64,000 nt of DNA, taken from assembly GCF_011075055.1 (NCBI RefSeq), contig NC_058151.1, forward strand, positions 10,310,251-10,374,250, in the 5' to 3' direction. The stretch comes from Mangifera indica. Taxonomy: Eukaryota; Streptophyta; Magnoliopsida; Sapindales; Anacardiaceae. The first letter of the stretch is position 1. Each line of letters begins with the position of its first letter. Shown piece after piece: positions 1 to 13,052 of this stretch. The position numbers and the translations under genes are program-made. The notes beneath the pieces were generated by a model that was not told the DNA's origin, did not search any database, and saw nothing but the letters and a program-made list of their open reading frames with translations.

Positions 1-382
1 ATTTTCCGACAACTATACCATAATGCTTTTGTATCCCAGACGATGTTAAGGTTTATCGTTCCAAGTTCCGACGCCGATGGTGCCGGAATCAGTCGAAACG
101 GCGAGGAAGAAAAATACGCCTTAGGTCTCAGATTTGGGTCAATTTGCATTGATTTCGGCATTAATTTGAGTCGTTTTTCAATTCAAAACATGCAATACCA
201 TTCCAATCATTCATCTAACATGTTTCCCAACACCAATTTCATGCAATTTTAGTCGAATTAAATTCGTGTCCAAAAATGAATTTTGACAACGAAATTCAAC
301 ATGCAGATTTTAATTTTCACAATATACACAATACGATTCACAGAAAAATATAACAAATACGTATCCTAGGCTCTGATACCAA
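1..382 (-). mobile_element. Internal end of a minus-strand LTR retroelement, cut by the window edge
   Basis: The reverse complement of 369-381 reads TGGTATCAGAGCC, the primer-binding motif for initiator-Met tRNA that follows the 5' LTR of most plant Copia elements. One base separates it from an LTR that begins TGTTGG on the plus strand at 383. The element therefore runs right to left and leaves the window at base 1. I found no gag reading frame in this leader. The 69-codon plus-strand ORF at 43-252 matches nothing I know and lies within this leader. Confidence 0.6.
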
Positions 383-790
383 TGTTGGAAATAATTAAAC
401 ATGTCAGGATCAAAATCTGTGAAATCTATAAATATGAATTTGCGTACCCATTTCAATTTTCGATAAAGTTTCTTCGAATACGACACGAGGTGTTGACGTT
501 AGTCTATTTTCACAACACCATTTGCCCACATATTGCTTTTCAATTAGGAGACTAGATCTGTGCTTTTGTATGTTGGGTAGAGAATGATTCTCTGTAAAAA
601 TGGCGTTCTCACTTTTTGGGAGGCAATTAGAACTTTATATAAGAGTCTAACTGCTAATAATAACCACCAATAACTACCTTTTGACAGTTAATTGAATTGG
701 GTCGGGTCGACCTGTCATGGATGAACCCGGATCCAATAATAATGATTATTATTATTATTATTTTGTTGATAATGTTAAGATCAAATAAAT
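383..790 (-). repeat. 5' LTR of the minus-strand retroelement (far end approximate)
   Basis: The LTR edge next to the primer site is clear (TGTTGG at 383, one base from the motif). The outer edge is uncertain and lies somewhere around 735-790, near an ATT microsatellite at 740-762. A TATATAAAG-type TATA box reads on the minus strand near 632-642, consistent with transcription toward base 1. The second LTR is outside the window, so the length cannot be checked. Confidence 0.5.
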
Positions 791-918
791 AAGCCAATAG
801 GATGCCAAGCTGGCCACCGTTATCAAGCATTAAAAAGAAAACACTGAGCCGTTAGACATTCTTGTTCTTGCGCTCCTAAGAGACAAATTAATTTCAATAT
901 CTTGCTGCTATATAGATA

Positions 919-1796
919 GGGCCAAAGGCACAACCCCTAACTCAATATCAAAAGCATGTTCTTAATGTTATAAAAATTTAAATACTTGTTTATCACCAAA
1001 TCATAAAAATTTATATCATTTTTCTCCTTTAGTTTATAAAATTAATAATTTTCCTCTATGATTAAATTTTAAAAAGCTACATTTTCCCTATTTTGTTTAG
1101 AAAACTAATAATTTTTCCCTATAATTAAACTTTGAAAAGTTGCATATCCCCCCTAAGGTTTTAATTTGTCAGGCAAACTTCTCCTTCTTTGGCAACCGAT
1201 AGCCATCGATCAGCTCTCTCCCTTCTTCTAGTCTCATCCTCATTGGAGAAGACAAATATTCGCTTAGATGAAGACAAATCATCTTTTTTCCAGACAAATT
1301 GATGAAGACGAGAAATCGTCTTTGTTGAGTGATAATGAGACGATTTCTCTACTTGAGACCAGAAATGTAGCTCAATGCTTTTAGGGTTTAGGCTTCCTCT
1401 TCCCATCGATCAATCAAATTGAAGACGAATCGATGAGGTTTTCAATGACAACGATGTTTGCTCTTCAACCAATGATGAAGGCAACAAAGGGAAAAGATGG
1501 GTGGGAAGAGGAAGTAAGCTGAAGAAGGAACTTTGTTGCTTCAGAAGAAGAAAAGAGAAATTCTAGAGGGGGAATATGATTTTTCAAAACCTAATCTTGC
1601 AAAAAATTATTAGTTTTTCAAACTAAGAGAAAAAATTATATAAATTTTAAAGGTTTTTAGGTTTAATGATAAAATAATGATTTTTTCTTTATATCTAACA
1701 GATGTTAACTCATAAATAGATACTTAAGTTTTTTAAACATCACATATATGCTATTAAGATGAGGTTAAAACTTGGGTGGGACATAGTCCTTTGGCC
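919..1796. mobile_element. Foldback Mutator-type element, copy E1
   Basis: The left end reads GGCCAAAGG and the right end CCTTTGGCC. Roughly 300 bases at each end are imperfect inverted repeats sharing T-rich strings such as TTAGAAAACTAATAATTTTTC. The flanks carry the 8-bp direct repeat TATAGATA (911-918 and 1797-1804), a likely target-site duplication; a ninth base differs. The centre holds GAAGACGA-rich sequence seen in other family members. No transposase is encoded, and the small minus ORF at 1161-1406 lies in the element and is not a gene. Confidence 0.75.
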
Positions 1797-1804
1797 TATA
1801 GATA

Positions 1805-3048
1805 ATTAAGAAGTTGGAATGAGGGCACAATCATCCCATCCCATCTCACGAAAAACAAATTTGCGTGTAATTTATGGAGATTTATATTTTAATATTAATA
1901 ATTTTCAATTTAATTTGGCAGAAAAAGGGAATTACAATTTTATTATAAAAGTAAGATGTCTATAAGTATAACGTAATCCATGGTTATGTTTATTGGAATA
2001 GCTTATTCTCCTAACCTAACTATTAATACAACATAATGGTTTGTGTATATACATACATCTGATCAACAATTGAAGATGAATAATTGAGAAATATACATCT
2101 GATCATGATGACGCATCGTGACTTTACGGTAATATATGGTAAATAGTAAAAATGAAACCAGAGGCAAGCCACGGCAATGCCATTTATACATTTTTTTCTT
2201 CAGTAAAGAAAAGAAAAGCCACTATGCCAATACCATTTTTGAACCATTTGTTTAGTTTATTTTGATCTAATTTATAGCAACTTGCATTATTTGGAAGAAA
2301 AAATTTGGATTAAACTTCTGTTACATTTGCGAAGCTTTAGTTTACTCGATACAACGGATCTTTAAAAAGTTGTCATCACAAGAGAGTGCCCCACACTTTT
2401 CCTTCTACTCTTCTTTTTTCCCTTTCTTTCTTTCTGTGTCATGACACCTTTTCTACTTAAATTATGCACTAAATTTCCGTCGGGTTAATCCAAGAAAATT
2501 ACTCCTGAAGCGAGATTTACATACCTTAACTTTTTACCTGGCTATCCATATTCCCCAGAAAAAGCAAATTTCTAAAAAGAAATGAAAGGAGCATTACACT
2601 CTTCCATTTATTCTACTTTACAGAAGCTATGTTTCTGTCATAAGGTTATAAATAGGTTTAATACATAAATGGGTATAAGTTTTAATCTCTTTTTATAATA
2701 TTTTAATATTAAATTTTTTTATTTATTGAATACAGTGATTATAAAGTTAAATTTATATATAAAGTTTTATATATTTAATATAGTTTGTTAAGTTTTAAAA
2801 GGATAATTTGATTTGAAAGAAAATCTCGTTATAAAAAAAATTGAGTGATAAAAAGGTAATTTTTAAACATAAGAGAGTTTTCTATTTAATAAATTTAAAA
2901 TTTTACTTACTTAATATGCTCGTATTTATCTGAAAATTCATGATGCAATTCAGATAATAATTCTTTTTATTAATTAAAAAAAAGAAAGAAAAAAAAAAAA
3001 CAGCCAGTCCTTACAAATTCTAGCTTATATTAAGCTCACGTTAGTATT
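1805..3048. other. Intergenic region upstream of PDLP7
   Basis: AT-rich DNA with no ORF, RNA gene or mobile element that I can recognise. It should hold the promoter of the downstream PDLP7-like gene. I could not choose a TATA box with confidence. Confidence 0.4.
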
Positions 3049-3067
3049 TCTCTCTCTCTCTCTTCTA
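3049..3067 (+). promoter_or_regulatory. CT-rich leader (Y-patch) before PDLP7
   Basis: A TTTCTCTCTC-type pyrimidine run lies 20-40 bases before the PDLP7 ATG. Such tracts are common in plant core promoters and 5' leaders. Position and composition are the only evidence. Confidence 0.45.
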
Positions 3068-3087
3068 GTGAGAAGACTCTCTCCAAC

Positions 3088-5100
3088 ATGGCAACAACAA
3101 GAAGGGCAAGTTTTCTTCTCTTCTTTCTTCTGTCTCTCTTATCTCTCTCCATTCTTTCATCTTCCTATTCCACGGATTCCTTCGTTTTCGGAGGCTGCAC
3201 TCAGCAAAAGTACACTCCTGACTCACCCTACGAGTTCAACGTCGATTCACTCCTCACTTCCCTTGTCAACTCAGCCACCTACTCCTCCTACAACAACTTC
3301 ACCATCCTCGGCTCCAGCCAGCAGGACGTCGTGTACGGCCTCTACCAGTGCCGTGGCGACCTCTCCATGCCCGAATGCGCCACCTGCGTGGCACGTGCTG
3401 TGACTCAAGTGGGCGAGTTGTGCAAGCAAATGTGCGGTGGAGCACTTCAACTGCAGGGGTGTTATGTCAAGTACGATAATACGACGTTCTTGGGGGTGGA
3501 GGATAAGACTGTGGTGCTGAAGAAATGTGGGCCGTCCGTTGGGTATGAACCGGAGGCTATGGGCCGTAGAGATGCGGTGATGGCGAGCCTGGCTAGTGCT
3601 AGTGGGCCGTATAGAGCTGGTGGGTCAGGGGAGGTCCAGGGTGTGGCGCAGTGTGTAGGGGATTTGAGTTTGGGTCAATGTCAAGATTGTGTGTCGGCGG
3701 CGATCGGACGGCTGAAAAATGATTGTGGTACGGCGGATTACGGTGATATGTTTCTGGGCAAGTGTTATGCCAGGTACTCTACAGGAAAAGCCCATTCAGC
3801 CTTCAAGGCCTTCGGTGGTAAGTCACGCTTCCCACTTGTGAAATCCTTGGCTCCATTTATGTTCTTTTGGGGTTTCATTTACCCTAGAAGTGGAGAGTCT
3901 TGGCCGTTCTAATTCAACGAAGAATTGATCAAATTATATGTATTTGCTTTAAATATATAAATAAATACATATTTGATATATATCATTACAAGGTTGAATA
4001 TTTTGAATTAAAGATAAAATAATATTTGATCACATGATAACACTTACCTATTTATGTATTCAAAATAGGTATATATGTATTGTTTAACAAAGAAATTGTT
4101 AATTGAGATGATTAATACCCCAACTTGGTACCTGTCTCACCAAAATCTCTTACTTTATAATTTGAACCTCTCAAACTTACTTTTATCCATATTCTTGCCT
4201 AAAAATTAGTTTAAAATCAAAGAAATCTTATATTAAAATCACCTTAATTCAAGTAAATAACATTGTATCATAATATTTGATATTTTGTTTGAAGATTTGA
4301 AATTTAAAATATGAGATTTCTTTGTGCAATTGTGAATCATATTTTGTTAATTTCTAAGTTGTGGTTTTTTATTGTTGTTTTGTAGCTAATTTAACTATAT
4401 GAACAAATTATTTACATCAAATTTTCATACGAAAAAATATCTCGTTTTTTATATTGTGACAAAATACTTAAATTTTTCTAAAAAAAGATAGGTGGTATAG
4501 ATAGGTAAGTGCAATATTGTTTATGCATATTACTTAGTATTAGAAATGATTTATTTACGTCAAATTTATATTAGAATAAAGAAACGTCTAGTTTTTTTAA
4601 TATTAGAATAGAATACTTAAATTTTTCTTAAAAATAAAAAATAAATAAAAGTGGGGTAAATATGTAAAAGTGATATTGTTTATCAATAGTAATTAAGAGT
4701 ATACGAGTAAATGTTGTATCATTTATGGATAATATTTATAAATACTGTTTATGAGTACTTTACCATGAGAGGTTAGAGATGAGATTAAATTGATATGAAG
4801 TTAGCATCTTAACTACATAAAGGGTGGATTAAAATTGTATAATATAGTTAAATAAAATCGTTAATTTATTGATTAATTATGGAGTAATTGCAGATAAACA
4901 TAGCAACGAGGGAGAGAAGACGTTTGCGATTATAATTGGATTGTTAGCAGGGGTAGCTCTATTCATAATATTTCTTACTTTCGTAAGAAAGTTGTTTGGG
5001 GAACATGGTAATCTCTTTCTCTTTTACTAATTACTATGATTTGCTGGAATTCGAGTATTAATTAATTCTTAAATACTAATTTAAATGTGCAGGTAAATAA
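3088..5100 (+). CDS. PDLP7: Plasmodesmata-located protein, PDLP7-like (two DUF26 domains, one membrane helix)
   Basis: I read three exons: 3088-3817, 4894-5007 and 5093-5100, giving 283 residues. Each junction is GT...AG and phases match (phase 1 at both). Residues 1-28 form a signal peptide. Two DUF26 domains follow, each with the C-x8-C-x2-C signature (Cys88/97/100 and Cys189/198/201), then a membrane helix at about 254-274 and a tail ending FGEHGK. This is the layout of PDLPs: type I membrane proteins that sit at plasmodesmata and regulate callose and cell-to-cell traffic. The FGGC-KYTPDSPYE start and LGVEDKTVVLKKCGPS stretch resemble Arabidopsis PDLP7/PDLP8. The last exon encodes only the final residues, so a simple ORF wrongly reads into intron 1 and stops at 3912. 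The ATG was chosen because it opens a good signal peptide; the alternative frame at 3068-3403 is a shadow. Confidence 0.93.
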
Positions 5101-5515
5101 CATATTAATGAATGGAGTTATTGGGCACACAGCTGTACCCTTCAAAAATTCTTGAAACTTTCATGCATCTCTTTTTATTTCTTGTTGATGGATGTCACCT
5201 TTCTTCCTTCTGTTTGCTCTTTTTGAACTTCAAGTCCCTCCAAATGAAGAGTTGAGGAGAGATGTTGAAAGGGGCAAGTACCAAACAAAAGTTGAAAAGG
5301 GAAGTTGGCTAAGATTCCACTCTTCTCTCCACTTGCTGTATTGTCAAATCTGCAAAAAAAAATTTAATGCCCATATTATTTTTGCAGTAAAGTTTCAGAT
5401 TCTATTTCCTTTAATTTTTCATTGGAGCAGCAGTCTGCCCTCCTTGCTTTCTTACCGCTGGGTATTGTAAAATGAGATTGCTTTATTTACGGTCACACAA
5501 TTCCAATAAATCTTT
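5101..5515 (+). other. Probable 3' untranslated region of PDLP7
   Basis: The sequence after the PDLP7 stop is less AT-rich than further downstream and contains AATAAA at 5505-5510, a plausible polyadenylation signal. The 92-codon ORF at 5192-5470 lies in this region and resembles nothing I know. The end is a guess from the signal position. Confidence 0.5.
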
Positions 5516-5873
5516 TATTATTATAACTTTATTGTACAAAATTTGATAATCAACAGTCTGCTATCTGTTTATTAAAATCAGAAAAGGCAAAAAGTGCAAA
5601 CCTTTAGGTAGAGGCAGAGAGCATAGGGATGGCAATTTAGAGATTGACAATGTCGACTCAGTTTTAGGGTTTTTACAATGCCTTTACCTTAATGAGGATA
5701 CAGTTCTTTGATAAAAATTAGGAGAGGAATAGGGACAAAAAAATACCTCCACAACCGGAGAGGCTAGGGATGGGAAGATATATCCGCCCTCATTTTCATC
5801 TTTTTATATTAATATGTTTATTTAAAATATTAATATAATTTTATAATTTTAGATTATTTATATTTTAAGTAAT
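5516..5873. other. Intergenic AT-rich DNA
   Basis: No coding sequence or RNA gene seen. It leads into a palindromic repeat. Confidence 0.4.
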
Positions 5874-6010
5874 ATTATACATATATACTTTAAATATATA
5901 AACAATTATACACTTATATGTGTCGTCACATAATTAGATGTTATTTTTTTTCTAATTCAAAATTATTCAGTCTCATGTATACTCAAAATAGATACACATA
6001 GTTTTATTGT
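5874..6010. repeat. Palindromic AT-rich MITE (family P), incomplete copy
   Basis: It contains the family motifs: TTTAAATATATAAA, a CACATAATTAGATGTTATTTT centre, and a right end resembling AAAATAGATACACATAGTTTT. The right arm is shorter than the left. The same sequence family recurs at 42.9, 46.4 and 49.1 kb. Confidence 0.55.
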
Positions 6011-6023
6011 TATGTTTTTCAAA

Positions 6024-6747
6024 AGTCAAATGACTATTTCCCACCAAGGTTTGATGCAAACCCTCTCACCTGCTAACTATCGAAAATCCAAACTCTCACT
6101 CATAGACTATTAAAATTAACAGAACTAGTTAACTCTAGGAATAAAATTATCATTTAACTAGTAATATATTAAAAATAATAAAATATTATTCATTTTTCCC
6201 CTAGGTTTAGAAAACTAACAGTTTCCCTATGATTAAACTTTAAAACTTACATTTTCTCCCCTAAGGTTTCTCCCTTCCCTTTTCTAGCGTTGAAACTAGC
6301 GACTTTGCTCTCCCTCCCCTTTTTCGATTCATCTCTGGTGTGCTCCCCCCTATAGTGACTCGTCTTCATCTGGTGATGAAGATGTCACCTTTGTCCATGA
6401 CAAAGATGAGTCATTGTGAGGAGGAATACATTAGAAAAGGGGAGGGAGAGTGAAGCCATCGGTTTCAACACTAGAAAAGGGAAGGGAGAAAAACCCTAAA
6501 CCCGAGGGGGGGATGTAAGATTTGATAGTTTAATCTTGAGGAAAAATTGTTAGTTTTATAAACCTAAAGGGGAATAGATAATGTTTTATTATTTTTAATA
6601 TATTACTAGTTAAATAATCATTTTACCGCTGGAGTTAATTATTTATGTTAATTTTAATAGTCTATAGGTAAAAGTTTAGATTTTTGATAGTTAACAGGTA
6701 GAAGGTTGAGTTTGCATCAAACCTTAGGTGGGAATCTGTCTTTTGGC
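6024..6747. mobile_element. Foldback Mutator-type element, copy E2 (9-bp target duplication)
   Basis: A perfect 9-bp repeat, TTTTTCAAA, flanks it (6015-6023 and 6748-6756), the duplication size of Mutator transposons. The ends, GTCAAATGAC at left and the complement of GCCAAAAGAC at right, start inverted repeats that stay alignable for about 260 bases each, including TTAACTAGTAATATATTAAA in both arms. The centre is a smaller hairpin of CATCTTTGTC and GATGAAGATG strings. There is no transposase, so it would depend on an autonomous element. Confidence 0.85.
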
Positions 6748-6756
6748 TTTTTCAAA

Positions 6757-7681
6757 TTCATTTATGTTTTTTTTATGTGCATATTAAAGTAATTAGCATA
6801 TATTATTTGTGATATTTAAAATAGTTAGTTAGTTTTAGTTTTAGTTAATTTTATTATTTAATATATTTATGTTATGTTTAAAGTTACAGAAAAAAATTTT
6901 TCTTCATAGGTACAAAGATAGAAATGAGATTTTTTCTCATGGATAAGGGACAAAGAGAGAATTTTTCTTTATGAATAGGAGACAAGAAATGTTCATCATC
7001 TCTGTAACAAGAATGAACTAGGAATAGGATACTGAGCCTTATCCCACCTCTCTTTGTTGTCATCATTAGAGCAAATCATCTTTATAATAAATCTCAAGAC
7101 TTACTTTTATTACATAGTATTGGTTGATAAATAAATTAAAAGAAAGTGGTTTCCATGTCACTGCTGAAGCTTAATTATTAATTTATGTATATTTGGGGAT
7201 CTACAAACCTAAATATATTTTGCTATTGACGATTAATTGCAGTGGAAACTCTGCATTAATCATACATTAATTTCGAAAATAGAATTTCCATTAAAGTTGA
7301 TAAATTAATTGCATGAATTTCCATCTAACCATGCAGAATAATCATACATTTATTTCGAAAATAGAATTTTCATCCCATAATTTTATATGCTTCACCTGAT
7401 GATTTTGAGCCGATGAAGATATGGCAGTTACTTGCACTTGAATTGCCATTTGTAAATTATTTCTAATAGTAGCAAAGCAATAGAGCCAACTTCTTATATA
7501 TTTACTATTAACGTACGTTCAGAGGGCAAAGTTTTACAAGTTCTGCAACACGCCTTACAAGTAAATTAAAGCATGATCACTTGTGTTATCGCTTTTCAAA
7601 AGTTCTGCAATTTTAGTAATTATATAGCTTGCCTCGTAATTAGCAACCAATAATTTCTTAAACATTAATTTTCCCAAGTTC
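6757..7681. other. Intergenic DNA with a 34-bp direct repeat
   Basis: No gene seen. A roughly 34-bp sequence containing ATTTCGAAAATAGAATTT occurs at 7258-7291 and again at 7340-7373, 82 bases apart, with two or so mismatches. This looks like a small local duplication. Confidence 0.5.
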
Positions 7682-7683
7682 CA

Positions 7684-7747
<64 letters not shown>
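7682..7747. repeat. Compound (CATA)n-(TA)n microsatellite
   Basis: About seven CATA units pass directly into about eighteen AT units. It abuts foldback element E3, so the element may have inserted in a TA-rich site or seeded the microsatellite. Confidence 0.95.
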
Positions 7748-7749
<2 letters not shown>

Positions 7750-8254
7750 AAAAGATTTTTCTCACCCAAAGTTTGGTGAAAACTCTCATCAGTTAATATT
7801 CAAAAACCCAAATATCCATATTTTTATTAAAATTTATTGTTAAAATTAAGGGTAAAATTATTATTTAACTAAAAATATTTTTAAAATTAAAAATCTATCA
7901 TATTTTCTTTCCTGAGTTTAAAAATCTAATAATTTTTTTTAATTCAAAATTTGAAAAGTTACTATTTTTTTTGAAGAAAAAAATTGTCATTTTAACATAA
8001 ATAAAAAAATGCAAACCCTAAAAGAGAAATAATCATTTTTCAAAACTTTGGGTAAAAAAAATTGTTTGATTTTTAAACTTAAAGGAGAACATAAGATTAA
8101 TTTTTAATTTTTCTTAATATTTTTATTAAATGATATTTTTATTTTTAATCTTAATAATAAAATTTAACAAAAAAATAGATATTTAAATTTTTAAAAATTA
8201 ACTGATAAAAATTTGTCATTCATTAAACCTTGGATGGAAAATTATCCTTGTCAC
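7748..8254. mobile_element. Foldback Mutator-type element, copy E3 (short, degenerate)
   Basis: The left end CCAAAAGATTTTTCTCACCC and the right end ATTATCCTTGTCACC match the family termini, with matching subterminal strings in inverted orientation (for example CATCAGTTAATATT against its complement near the right end). It is shorter than its relatives and lacks the GATGAAG-rich centre. The target duplication is obscured by the adjoining TA repeat. Confidence 0.6.
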
Positions 8255-9307
8255 CAAGTTCCGTTGATCCTTTCTATATTTAATGCTTTATTATTAATTA
8301 TCAAGCTATTTAGCGCTGTCATCAGCTAATTACTTTAAATTCCATCAACCAAAGCATTATATATTTTCATTATTGTATTATGAATCGAGGGCTAACTCTT
8401 CCATTAATTAAGATGACCAGTAATAAACTAATAATACGTAATGGGATGACAATATAAATCAATTTCTAAATATTTTACACATATTTACCTTGAACAATAA
8501 AATAATATTTATATGATATAAATAATATGTTTTCATATGATTGATTAATTTTATATTAAAGATTAAATAATATTTAATTATATAATAACATATTATTTAT
8601 ATATTTAATTATGTATTAAAAAATATGTTCAGGTTGCTTTTAGTTTCCACGAGTTTAACTTTTATGCGCGAAGATTTCCATGCATGTAGCTGATTTAGTT
8701 TGATTAAGTACGTATAAAATTAGGTCGGTCGATCAGAAAAAAGTTTACAATATCTGTTATTATTTCTTTATGAAAGAGACCAGCATTAGTATATCCAGTG
8801 GATTGCATGTTCACAGAGCTGTATGAAGACAAGTAAATTAAAGTCGATCGTTTTCTCTTTTTCTTTTCTTCTGTTTTTATAGAGAAAAAAGCACTTTTCT
8901 CCCTATCTCTCTTTATGGTTAAGTAAACTACAAAGCTGATAATTATTTCTTTATGATTGAAATAATAAAAAGCAAGAATATGCAGTATATCCTTTCACCT
9001 ATTTGTTTATGGAAACTTTAAACCTAGAATTTGAACAACTTGTTTGAAGACTTTCGGGTTAAGAAATTGAATTGTATGATTCGGCATAGGATGCGATAAG
9101 CTTATAGGTTAAGGAAGAAACGCATTCTTTAGACTTTGAAATAATCAATTGATTACCAATAAAGGGAAATAAAGCAATAAAGGGAAGAAGCCATAGAAGA
9201 ATTATTGGCTTAAAGAGACAAACTAAAAAAGGGATTATCAATCGATTAAGAATTCAAGCATATGGAGTAGGTGGCCATGAAACATTTCATGCACATAGAT
9301 TTTGGTT
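8255..9307. other. Intergenic DNA
   Basis: AT-rich sequence with no recognisable gene. A weak palindromic AT-rich block near 8455-8640 shares the ATTAAATAATATTTAATTATATAA style of family P but is too degenerate to delimit. Confidence 0.35.
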
Positions 9308-9470
<163 letters not shown>

Positions 9471-10013
9471 AATATACATATATATATTATTTAATTTTGA
9501 AAATAAATTTCCCATGAAAATTCATCATAATTAACCCTCAAATTATGCTAACTCTTAACTATGAGAAATAAATTAATAAATAGGTTATATATATATATGT
9601 ATGTATGTATTGAAAATGAATTTTTTATGAAATTTCTATAGAATAACATTAATTATAATTTTAGTTTATTAAAATGGGATAATTAAATAGTTAAATAACA
9701 ATTTATAGATATGGTTAAATGACAATTTATAATCAAATGATATTAATTATGGTCTAAATTGTGTATATAAAATATGTACGTATAATTATATTGTCTGTAT
9801 ATATATATTTGAAGGCAGTCCCTGTTACCACAGCCATTTTTTGTTGTGGTTGTGGCCATTGTCCATTCAATGGTCTAAATTATTTTGGGAAAATCTATCC
9901 CTAATTTATTTGTTCTTCTCTTACCTTATTTAAATGACCAAGATCTTACATACTTTTTCTATTTTTTTATCATTTAAAAAACTATATTTGGGATTTTAGA
10001 TGTTAAGCAAAAT

Positions 10014-10310
10014 ATTGGGTTGTGGCTGTCCATTATTGTTACTGATAATGCGATTCAGGTGGTTTTATTTTTTTTATCCAATCTTCTTTGTGTATGGCAT
10101 ATAGAAAAGAATATTGTAACATGTACGCCTCAATTTAAAGAAGGGGAAGATTACGGTGCATTTTTATCAATATTTCTTTTGGATGAGATTTTAATACAAA
10201 TTGAAAAAATTATATCTATGACTGAGTTACCTTGTACAATTTATTTTATGAAAATTACGGGTCTTTTTGTACATTCATGCAATAAGAAATTCAAGAAATA
10301 AAGTGATATG
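10014..10310 (+). pseudogene. Mutator/FAR1-type transposase fragment
   Basis: The ORF at 10020-10301 contains IVTDNAIQVV, LLCVWHIEKNIV and EGEDYGAFLS in the order found in MULE (MURA/FAR1-related) transposases around the third catalytic region, where the usual text is VTDRE...NAIQVVFP...LLCRWHI. About ten residues after IVTD are missing. Domains before and after it are absent, and the next bases do not continue the family. It is a dead fragment and could come from an autonomous relative of the foldback elements, though nothing links it to them directly. Confidence 0.6.
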
Positions 10311-13052
10311 GTTTTGATGAAATTCATCGACAATGGAATCTTGATGTTAGATCCCTTTTGGGAGAGTGATATACTTGAAAGTAATGAGATTGGTTGACGA
10401 ACTTCATTGACAGTATCAAGAATCATTACCAAAAAAACTAACATTAGTGGAAAAAAAAATGAGGAGATAATATTTGGTCGTTATAAATATTTTTTTATAA
10501 TTTTAACAAATTATTTATACTCTCGTTAAAATCAAATAAGTTTATAACTTTAATAAAGTGAAAATAGTCGTTAAAAACCTATTTTTCATTATTAAAAAAA
10601 TTTAATAATAGAAAAAATTTCGTCATCAATTATCATTATAACTTCCTTTGTTATAAGTATTAACGATGAAAATAGAATAAATTTTAATAAATTTTCTTTT
10701 TGTTAAAATTTTTTTTTTCCCATAGTGAATGTCATATTTGTTAAAAAGAAGCTACTCAAGAATATTTACATAAACTTATGGATTCTCATGTTTATTATAG
10801 TTAGGAATCAAACGTTGAATGTCACAAAAGTGGTCCATAAATTTCCAAAAGTAAGAAGGGAACAATTTTCACTAAATGAAACTTATCTGCCTTTGAGCTC
10901 ATGGAGAAAACAAGAAAATGTGGTGTGTGCAAAAATATCAATCATAACGATTAGACTTGTCTAATTAGAGATGAAAATGTTAGTTCAAGCAATCAATATG
11001 TTGTTTCTCTTATTCAAAATAATTTAATTTTTTTTAATTGTTGGAGGTCTTTGTTTATTTATTTTACTCATTTGTAGGTAATTAAAAGTTGTTTTCTTCA
11101 AGTCAGGTAAAAGAAAATTGAACTCTATCTTTGCGCTTCTTTTGATAGTTTTCAAGAAAATAGTAAGTTTGTATTGTTAGTCGTAACTTAAGGATTTATT
11201 TTATAGTACAATATTTATTTATTTCTTGTTATCTTTGTCAGTTGTGCCTTAGATAAACTTTGGTTATGTAAGTCTCTTGTTATCTTTGTCAGTTGTGATT
11301 TAAATAGACTTTGGTTATGTAAGTCAATTTGACTTATTTCGTTTTCTATTCATACTTATCAAAAAAAAAAAAAAAAAAAGGGAAGCCATGTAAAAATTTT
11401 TGAATGATAAAATTTTCCTTAAATTTTGTTATTAGTATGTTAAATGTTAATAGAACAAATACTAATTTTCTTTCTCTATTTTGCAGGTCTCTTAGTGTAA
11501 TATCATTGCAATGGGCCAATATATATATATATATATATATATATAATAATTTTGGCAAGAGTGAACAATTTCCTTCAAAAATATATATATATATATATTT
11601 AGGAATTGTGATGATTGATTTTAGCAGTCTTTGTTAGTTCAACTAAGTTTCAAAGTATTATTTATATTTATTAGTTTTTATATCTCTAAATTCAGAAATA
11701 TGAAATTCTATTGCTGAGTATTATTGATGATTGATTTTTTTTTATTTCAATTTTATTATTTGATTAATACATAGTTGGACTAGCTCATTTTCCTGGATTA
11801 GCTAATTAACACAAAGATCCTCCATTAATCAATGAAAAAAAATCAAATTTTTTATATGAAAAAAAACATAATATCAAAAGAAAATAAATAAATAAACATA
11901 TATGTTTATGTGCGTGTGCGCTAAATGGTAACGGGAAAGCTTAAAGTCATTCCAATGATCAATAACTCTTATAAAAGGGACAAGCAAATTTGAATAAGTA
12001 CAAGCTTTCCGCATTAATTTCTTATTTTAATCTTTCATTTGTAAACTGTCGTCAATATTCTAATCCTTTAGACTTTTTATGATTAAGGGGAAATAAAAGC
12101 ATATCATTTTAGTCGTCATATTATGTGTAAGTGAATTTGTTTGTCCATCTTTCAATTGCATGTGACTCTATAGGGACTCCTAGTCATAGTTCAATGGTCC
12201 TGGGGGCATAACATTGACAATGGGACATGTTGATGGATGTGTCCCTTTTTCGACATTTGCATTTAGCCCATAGACCATGTTCTCTTACTGGGCTGACTTC
12301 TTTTATTCTCATGCTCTTAGTAAGAAAATAGCAAATTATTAGCATTTCTATTTATTCGTCTTTTAAACATATTATTTCAAATTTTTAAACTCAAAATATA
12401 TTAAACACATATTTTATAAGTTTTTCATATTAAAAACATATTTTTTCATCTTTTTTGTGAATTTTTAAAATAAAAAATGTTTCTTATATTTTTAATTAAT
12501 TACTATAATATCGTAATTATATAAAACAAAAAAATCCATTTTTTCATCTAAATCTCTAATCTCTCTGGATATTTTTTTATGATGATTGAATATTAATTAT
12601 ATACTATGTTATATTAAATTTAATAATCAATTAGATATATTATATTTAAATTATTAACGGGAAGATCTATTAAAATTATTAAAATTATGATTAATATAAC
12701 CGTATTTTTATAAAAATATTATTGACAATGTGTCGTATAAAACCTATATATATATATATGTTTAGTATCTTTTTTGCATTCAAATTTTATGACCTTTTTT
12801 TATAAATATATTTTTTACCATTTATCATATTATACTTATTTAATTTTCATACATTTTTTTTATAGTTTCATAGTTACTAACTAAGCTTAGGCTTTGTCAT
12901 AAGATATCCTTTTACTCTCGCTTTGTTTTGGGCAAGTATTTCACTAATTAGATGTTATATTTAATAAGCTTGAGTGAATATGAATCTTTCCATTAAGCAT
13001 ATAGTTATCAAAACACATTAATTATATAATATAATATTTTAATGTTAAGAAT
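10311..13052. other. Intergenic DNA with short TA repeats
   Basis: No supported gene. Short (AT)n runs lie at 11519-11545 and 11580-11600 and an A-run at 11360-11379. ORFs at 10725-10964 and 11346-11637 are AT-rich, lack homology I can recognise, and are probably chance. A pair of similar lines at 11225-11330 (CTTTGGTTATGTAAGTC twice) is a local duplication. Confidence 0.4.
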
